In this document: in pieces, positions 6,160-9,823 of the stretch
Position numbering within the stretch: position 1 is the first letter of the stretch
How the letters are laid out: every line of letters begins with the position of its first letter
Assembly (NCBI GenBank): GCA_029261435.1
Contig: JAJDBI010000234.1
Location: forward strand, 1-9,823
Source: Nitrospinaceae bacterium
GTDB taxonomy: Bacteria; Nitrospinota; Nitrospinia; Nitrospinales; VA-1
DNA length: 9,823 nucleotides
Direction of reading: 5' to 3'
Notes under the pieces: generated by a model
What the model saw: only the letters and a program-made list of their open reading frames with translations
The model's database searches: none
Told to the model about the DNA's origin: nothing
Position numbers and translations under genes: made by a program

Positions 6160-6597
6160 ATGAATCGTTTAAAAAATAATTCCGGTTTTACTCTCGTTGA
6201 GGTTCTTATTACTGCATTGATAGTTACGGCAGGTTTGATTGCTTACGTCATGACCTCGGGAAACATTATGGGTCAAAATACTCAGAGTAAAAGAAAGACC
6301 GTCGCCATAACTCTGGCTCAGGACAAAATGGAGGCCATTAGAAATATTGCCTTGACTGTTTCTCTGGGAGGGGCAGATGGGCTGGCCTCTCCGACTGAAT
6401 CTGGAGGAGCCTGGACTGCCAACACTGGAGGAGAGATAGTTGATGTGGATGGAAATACAGGAACTACAGAAGCTATTTATACCCGTACCTGGACGATCAC
6501 TGAAGATGCCACGTTGACGAACTTTTATGCCACCTCTGTAACGGTTTTATGGGACGGCAATCAAACGACTACTCTGGATACTCTGATTTCTCAATAA
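6160..6597 (+). CDS. pilV: PilV-like minor pilin, cassette 2
   Basis: This 145-residue prepilin has a very short leader (MNRLKNNSG), predicted cleavage at G9/F10, and helix FTLVEVLITALIVTAGLIAYV with Glu at +5 (E14). ALIVTAGL and the later ITLAQDKMEAIRNIA (44-65 region) are characteristic of PilV/GspI-type proteins, where the LAQ.KMEA stretch continues the helix. The C-terminal half is Thr/Gly-rich and ends in predicted beta strands (YTRTWTITEDAT, then TSVTVLWDG). A modest AAGAGA sequence lies about 7 bases before the ATG. It is shorter than the cassette 1 PilV-like protein and clearly different in sequence beyond the helix, so it is a distant paralogue rather than a recent copy. It is the first gene of cassette 2 and is followed 10 bases later by the PilW-like gene. 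Confidence 0.85.
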   Translation: MNRLKNNSGFTLVEVLITALIVTAGLIAYVMTSGNIMGQNTQSKRKTVAITLAQDKMEAIRNIALTVSLGGADGLASPTESGGAWTANTGGEIVDVDGNTGTTEAIYTRTWTITEDATLTNFYATSVTVLWDGNQTTTLDTLISQ

Positions 6598-6607
6598 TGG
6601 TTAACTT

Positions 6608-7381
6608 ATGAGATATAGCTCTAAAAGCTTACAAAATGAGCGTGGGTTCACCTTGGTTGAAATGATGATCGCCGGGGTTCTCGGGGTTATTGTATTAGGT
6701 GTAGCGATATATGTGTTTACCAAGCAGGAGACTGTTTTAAAAACGGAAAATGCATCCACCAATATTCGAGCCAAAGGGCGCCATGCAATTAAAGTTCTTA
6801 CTCAAGAATTAAAGGAGATTGGATTTGGGTTACCTACGACTGAAGGTCTCGTAGCACCTAGTCCCGTAGCAAATTCTTCTACCATTACATACCGTGCAAA
6901 TTTAAGTAGTGTGCGTACTTCCACACCCCCAAGCGCAGCAAATGGAGGAAGTTTAAACGATACAGACATAGATGTGGTTGCGGATGGGGATGATTTCAGC
7001 GATAACGATAAAATTATTATTTATAACCCAAGCTATGGAGATTCGGAACTAAACACAGTAAGCGGTACACCGACATCCACCAATATTCCTCTGGGAAATG
7101 GTTTAGCTAATAATTACTCCTATGGAGCAAGTGCGAAGCTTGTGACAATAAATAAATATAATGATGTTGTCATTGATTTAAATGGAACGAATATCAGGAA
7201 GACCGTTGATGGAGGCACCCCTATCCCCCTTATAAGCGATGTGTCTGACCTGACTTTTGATTTTTATGGGGTGACCCAAACGAATCTGGTTAGCACAATA
7301 GGGGTTACAATCACTATGCAGGACCCTTCCGATCCAAATATCACCCAGGATTTCAACACAGACATTACCTTAAGGAACTAA
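6608..7381 (+). CDS. pilW: PilW-like minor pilin, cassette 2
   Basis: This 257-residue prepilin has leader MRYSSKSLQNERG, predicted cleavage at G13/F14 and helix FTLVEMMIAGVLGVIVLGVAI with Glu at +5 (E18). KGRHAIKVLTQELKEIGFGL (56-75) is the PilW hallmark: a helix end leading into a conserved Gly-rich turn. An acidic segment (ADGDDFSDNDKIIIY) is followed by strands typical of PilW, including ISDVSDLTFDFYG near 220-232. Its length is that of an ordinary PilW, unlike the 579-residue paralogue in cassette 1, so no adhesin-like extension is present here. The initiation region is poor in ribosome-binding sequence, and translation may be coupled to the PilV-like gene that ends 10 bases earlier. It likely joins PilV- and PilX-like partners in a second minor-pilin complex. 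Confidence 0.85.
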   Translation: MRYSSKSLQNERGFTLVEMMIAGVLGVIVLGVAIYVFTKQETVLKTENASTNIRAKGRHAIKVLTQELKEIGFGLPTTEGLVAPSPVANSSTITYRANLSSVRTSTPPSAANGGSLNDTDIDVVADGDDFSDNDKIIIYNPSYGDSELNTVSGTPTSTNIPLGNGLANNYSYGASAKLVTINKYNDVVIDLNGTNIRKTVDGGTPIPLISDVSDLTFDFYGVTQTNLVSTIGVTITMQDPSDPNITQDFNTDITLRN

Positions 7382-7386
7382 TATTT

Positions 7387-8718
7387 ATGCCAAGAGATAA
7401 TGTATTTAAAAATTGGTGTTGCAATAGAAACCTTTTAAGTTCAGGTTATCTTTCCAATCAAAATGGCATAGCTCTTGTTACGGGCTTGGTATTTATGCTT
7501 CTGATGACTCTGCTGATATTTACAGCTATTAAATACTCTGCCTCAGATATCACACGGACTAAAAATTATGCCGAGACCCGACAAGCAACTGCTATAGCCG
7601 AAGCTGGAATTCATCGGGCCTTAAACTATTTCAATTATGATGGCTCCGGCAACAGCCCAGGGGAAGTGAGCAACGGGTTTGATGACGAGCTGGACGGCAG
7701 CAACTGGCCTGCTGGAACGTTTACCAATATTGCTCTGGGTGGCAATGGGGGAACGTATTCGGTAGTTATCAGTGACAACTCCGATGGCACAGCCACTACC
7801 ACTGATGCTGACAATACGGTTGTTCTTACTTCTACGGGGACTATTAGTGGAGTCATTGCCGTTATCGAAGCGGTCATCTATAGACCTTTGTTTAAATCCC
7901 AGTATGCCATTCTGTCGGAAGGGGATGTAAAGATTGCCGGAAGTTCGACAACGATTCAAGGCTCAAATGGAGCGGTGCACACCAATAGTGATTTTACACA
8001 ATCGGGCGGCCCCACAGTCTCGGGTGGAGCAAACGCATCTGGTACTTGTTCAGGAGATCAGTGTGATAGTTCTGGCGCACCATTAGAATATATCCCCGTT
8101 ATTGAACCTTCGGACTATGAACAATATGCAGATTATATATTTAACTCAGATGGAACCATTGACCAGAGAAATGCCGACTCCAGCATCACAACAGGTGTGG
8201 AAGGGAATGTGATTTTTTCCAAATTTTCCCATAATAGCCAAGGTTGGTCTGTGGGCAATAGCTCAGTGGTTGGGACAAGCATTCCAAATCAGGCTAACCT
8301 TTATTTTAAAGACGATTTTAAAGCCACATCTGTTGGAGATTCAGCCACACCATGGGAAGTTTCCCTGATTGTTGAGAAAAGCATTTCCTGGACGGGAAAC
8401 GCATACATTACAAACTGGAAAGATACCGACCTTTCACCGGATCTGCAAAACCTGTTTTTAATTGCGGGAAATGATATCAAGATGAGTAGCATGGAGCAGG
8501 ATACTGAAGGCCTGATAGCCTGCAAGGATCAGGCATCCCTTTCTGGTGGCGCAGACATAGAGGGCTATCTTATCTCAAATAACTTAACCACTTCAGATAA
8601 TACAGTTAATGGAACAGAGACAGATGGTTCAGGTGGCTTGACCCTTACCTATAACGGTGACATGGCTGCTCCAGTTTTGAATAACAAGGTATCTATCCTT
8701 TCCTGGCAACAAACTTAA
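7387..8718 (+). CDS. pilX: Long PilX-like minor pilin, cassette 2
   Basis: This 443-residue protein has a 27-residue leader ending LSNQNG and a hydrophobic segment IALVTGLVFMLLMTLLIFTAI. Mature position 5 is Thr (T32), not Glu. RQATAIAEAGIHRALNYF (65-82) is the diagnostic PilX stretch. NGFDDELDG (96-104) is acidic. About 270 residues follow that classical PilX lacks. GSNGAVHTNSDF (192-203) resembles GRIHSNGDIYIG in the cassette 1 PilX-like protein, suggesting a shared passenger fold. Repeated short strands with Gly-Asn/Asp turns near 355-425, such as LFLIAGNDIKMSS and DIEGYLISNNLTTS, suggest a beta-helix or similar all-beta fold. Cys221, 226 and 378 could form disulfides. AAGGA lies 10 bases before the ATG, 5 bases after the PilW-like stop. 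It is the last gene of cassette 2, and I see no good terminator after it. I infer a tip location by analogy with GspK and PilX. Confidence 0.8.
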   Translation: MPRDNVFKNWCCNRNLLSSGYLSNQNGIALVTGLVFMLLMTLLIFTAIKYSASDITRTKNYAETRQATAIAEAGIHRALNYFNYDGSGNSPGEVSNGFDDELDGSNWPAGTFTNIALGGNGGTYSVVISDNSDGTATTTDADNTVVLTSTGTISGVIAVIEAVIYRPLFKSQYAILSEGDVKIAGSSTTIQGSNGAVHTNSDFTQSGGPTVSGGANASGTCSGDQCDSSGAPLEYIPVIEPSDYEQYADYIFNSDGTIDQRNADSSITTGVEGNVIFSKFSHNSQGWSVGNSSVVGTSIPNQANLYFKDDFKATSVGDSATPWEVSLIVEKSISWTGNAYITNWKDTDLSPDLQNLFLIAGNDIKMSSMEQDTEGLIACKDQASLSGGADIEGYLISNNLTTSDNTVNGTETDGSGGLTLTYNGDMAAPVLNNKVSILSWQQT

Positions 8719-8790
8719 AACCGGGCTAATGATACCCCCCTGAACACCCCCCCTCCATACCCGAATGATCTAACTGAGACGAAAACATCC

Positions 8791-8796
8791 TATAAT
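8791..8796 (+). promoter_or_regulatory. Candidate -10 box for rodA
   Basis: TATAAT is an exact -10 hexamer, 29 bases upstream of the rodA ATG, which would place the start of transcription near 8803. No good -35 hexamer sits 16-18 bases upstream, so support is limited to the -10. The rest of the 106-base gap after the PilX-like gene contains two C-runs (about 8738-8756) and no convincing terminator. Confidence 0.35.
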
Positions 8797-8824
8797 TTTC
8801 AATACGCTATGATAAAATCCCAGC

Positions 8825-9823
8825 ATGATTGATCGGCGCCTGGTTTCCAACTTTAACTGGTTATTTTTTCTGACATGCCTGGGGATTGCCATTCTCGGCG
8901 TGGTGACCATATACAGTGCCAATCATGGTCGTCCAGAGGCTTTTTTTCGCGGACTTTATATTAAACAAATTTACTGGATTGGCTATGGACTGGTTGCAAT
9001 GCTCATCGCGATGGCACTGGATTACCGCATTTTCAGCCGTTATGCTTACCTGATCTATTTTCTTACTCTGCTGGCTCTGGCTTATGTATTGATCAATGGA
9101 GTGATCGCATCGGGTTCCCGGCGTTGGATACATATAGGCTCTATCAGCATCCAGGTTTCTGAGTTCGCCAAGGTATCGTTAATCATTGCCTTGGCGAAAT
9201 ACTTTGAATCGGGAAAGATGTCGAATCAATATACGTTGAAAGACCTTATCATCCCCACTTTGATGACGGCAACACTTGGTGGACTCATCGTTGTCCAACC
9301 CGACCTCGGCACCACGATGATGATTTTTTTCATTTTCCTGGTTTTCGTAGCCGCAGTTGAAATGGAAAGAATGACCTTGATAAAACTTTTCACCGGTGGT
9401 CTCATGCTGGCTCCAGCACTTTGGTTTTTCCTTAAGGACTACCAAAAAACCCGACTTTTGACCCTGTTCAATCCAGAGCTCGATCCACTTGGAGCCGGCT
9501 ATCATTCTATCCAGTCCAAAATCGCCATCGGATCGGGTGGGTTCTGGGGAAAAGGCCTTCTCGCAGGAACGCAAAGTCGGCTCAATTTCCTGCCGGAAAA
9601 ACATACGGACTTTATTTTTTCGGTCTTCGCCGAGGAAACCGGTTTTTTGGGCGTGGTTATTCTTCTATCCGTATGTCTTTTTGTCATCCTGAAAGGTTTA
9701 AACATCGCTTTTCGGGCTGCAGACCGGTTTGGTTTTTTTCTTTCTCTAGGGCTCGTCAGTTCCATCACTTTTTACGTCATTTTCAATGTCGGCATGACCA
9801 TTGGACTGTTTCCCATTACCGGC
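8825..9823 (+). CDS. rodA: RodA, SEDS peptidoglycan glycosyltransferase (3' end missing)
   Basis: The frame opens at ATG 8825 and stays open for 333 codons to the window edge; RodA is usually about 370 residues, so roughly the last tenth is missing. RodA polymerises lipid II into glycan strands in the inner membrane during rod-shaped elongation, together with a class B PBP2. The sequence is multi-membrane-spanning from residue 12 onward. Hallmarks are SRRWIHIG (98-105), SEFAK, QPDLGT (158-163), DPLGAGYH (220-227), the QSKIAIGSGG loop, and FLPEKHTDFIF with the catalytic Asp at residue 262, the same number as I recall for E. coli RodA. It ends within NVGMTIGLFPITG, part of the conserved C-terminal SEDS region. 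RodA rather than FtsW is chosen for the DPLGAGYH and FLPEKHTDFIF wording. There is no clear ribosome-binding site before the ATG. No PBP2 (mrdA) gene precedes it; pilus genes do. Confidence 0.95.
   Translation, partial: MIDRRLVSNFNWLFFLTCLGIAILGVVTIYSANHGRPEAFFRGLYIKQIYWIGYGLVAMLIAMALDYRIFSRYAYLIYFLTLLALAYVLINGVIASGSRRWIHIGSISIQVSEFAKVSLIIALAKYFESGKMSNQYTLKDLIIPTLMTATLGGLIVVQPDLGTTMMIFFIFLVFVAAVEMERMTLIKLFTGGLMLAPALWFFLKDYQKTRLLTLFNPELDPLGAGYHSIQSKIAIGSGGFWGKGLLAGTQSRLNFLPEKHTDFIFSVFAEETGFLGVVILLSVCLFVILKGLNIAFRAADRFGFFLSLGLVSSITFYVIFNVGMTIGLFPITG

Noticed and set aside
7621..7959. Minus-strand frames at 7621-7959 and 7635-7877
   Set aside because: These are shadows antisense to the PilX-like gene, which has the prepilin segment and PilX motif in the plus frame.
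8738..8756. C-rich runs after the cassette 2 PilX-like gene, considered as a terminator
   Set aside because: Only a three-base GGG/CCC pairing is available upstream and no T-run follows.
9179..9604. 141-residue minus-strand frame, with others at 8861-9133 and 9502-9768
   Set aside because: These lie entirely antisense to the clearly recognisable rodA reading frame and have low-complexity, family-less products.
1..9823. CRISPR arrays, tRNA or rRNA genes, insertion sequences and attachment sites
   Set aside because: I found no regularly spaced repeats, no cloverleaf or rRNA-like segments, no transposase frame and no paired terminal repeats.

Overview
The window reads as chromosomal DNA from a Gram-negative bacterium with type IV pili. 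By eye its base composition is moderate, perhaps slightly AT-rich. The long PilX-like proteins, the acidic 12-residue loops in the pseudopilins and a sigma-54-type promoter recall the former Deltaproteobacteria and phyla such as Nitrospinota. That placement is a guess from protein style, not from a marker gene.

Layout. Positions 1-237 hold no convincing gene. A YchJ-type SEC-C zinc-motif protein lies on the minus strand (238-753). Upstream of it on the same strand are two very small candidate genes: a charged 52-residue protein (863-1021) and a possible single-membrane-segment peptide (1044-1136). A control region at about 1170-1294 separates these minus-strand genes from the plus-strand pilus genes. 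It holds a perfect 10-bp inverted repeat and, 47 bp further on, a near-consensus sigma-54 promoter just ahead of the first pilus gene.

The centre (1295-8718) is seven consecutive prepilin-like genes in two cassettes. Cassette 1 is a tight, overlapping operon: GspH/FimT-like pseudopilin, PilV-like, a 601-residue PilX-like and a 579-residue PilW-like protein. After a 163-bp gap containing a hairpin, cassette 2 is PilV-like, PilW-like and a 443-residue PilX-like protein. All have an N-terminal prepilin-type segment (short basic leader, Gly, then a hydrophobic helix). The H, V and W types carry Glu at +5; both PilX types lack it. No major pilin, PilY1, prepilin peptidase, ATPase or platform gene is present. 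These are therefore minor-pilin (priming/tip complex) cassettes whose assembly machinery is elsewhere.

The most striking gene is the cassette 1 PilW-like protein. It carries two textbook EF-hand-type loops, then an apparent Big_1/invasin-like Ig domain and a LamG-like jelly-roll domain. This looks like a pilus-tip adhesin fused to a minor pilin.

The right end (8825-9823) is the first 333 codons of rodA, the SEDS peptidoglycan polymerase. It runs off the window and is an unrelated housekeeping gene on the same strand.
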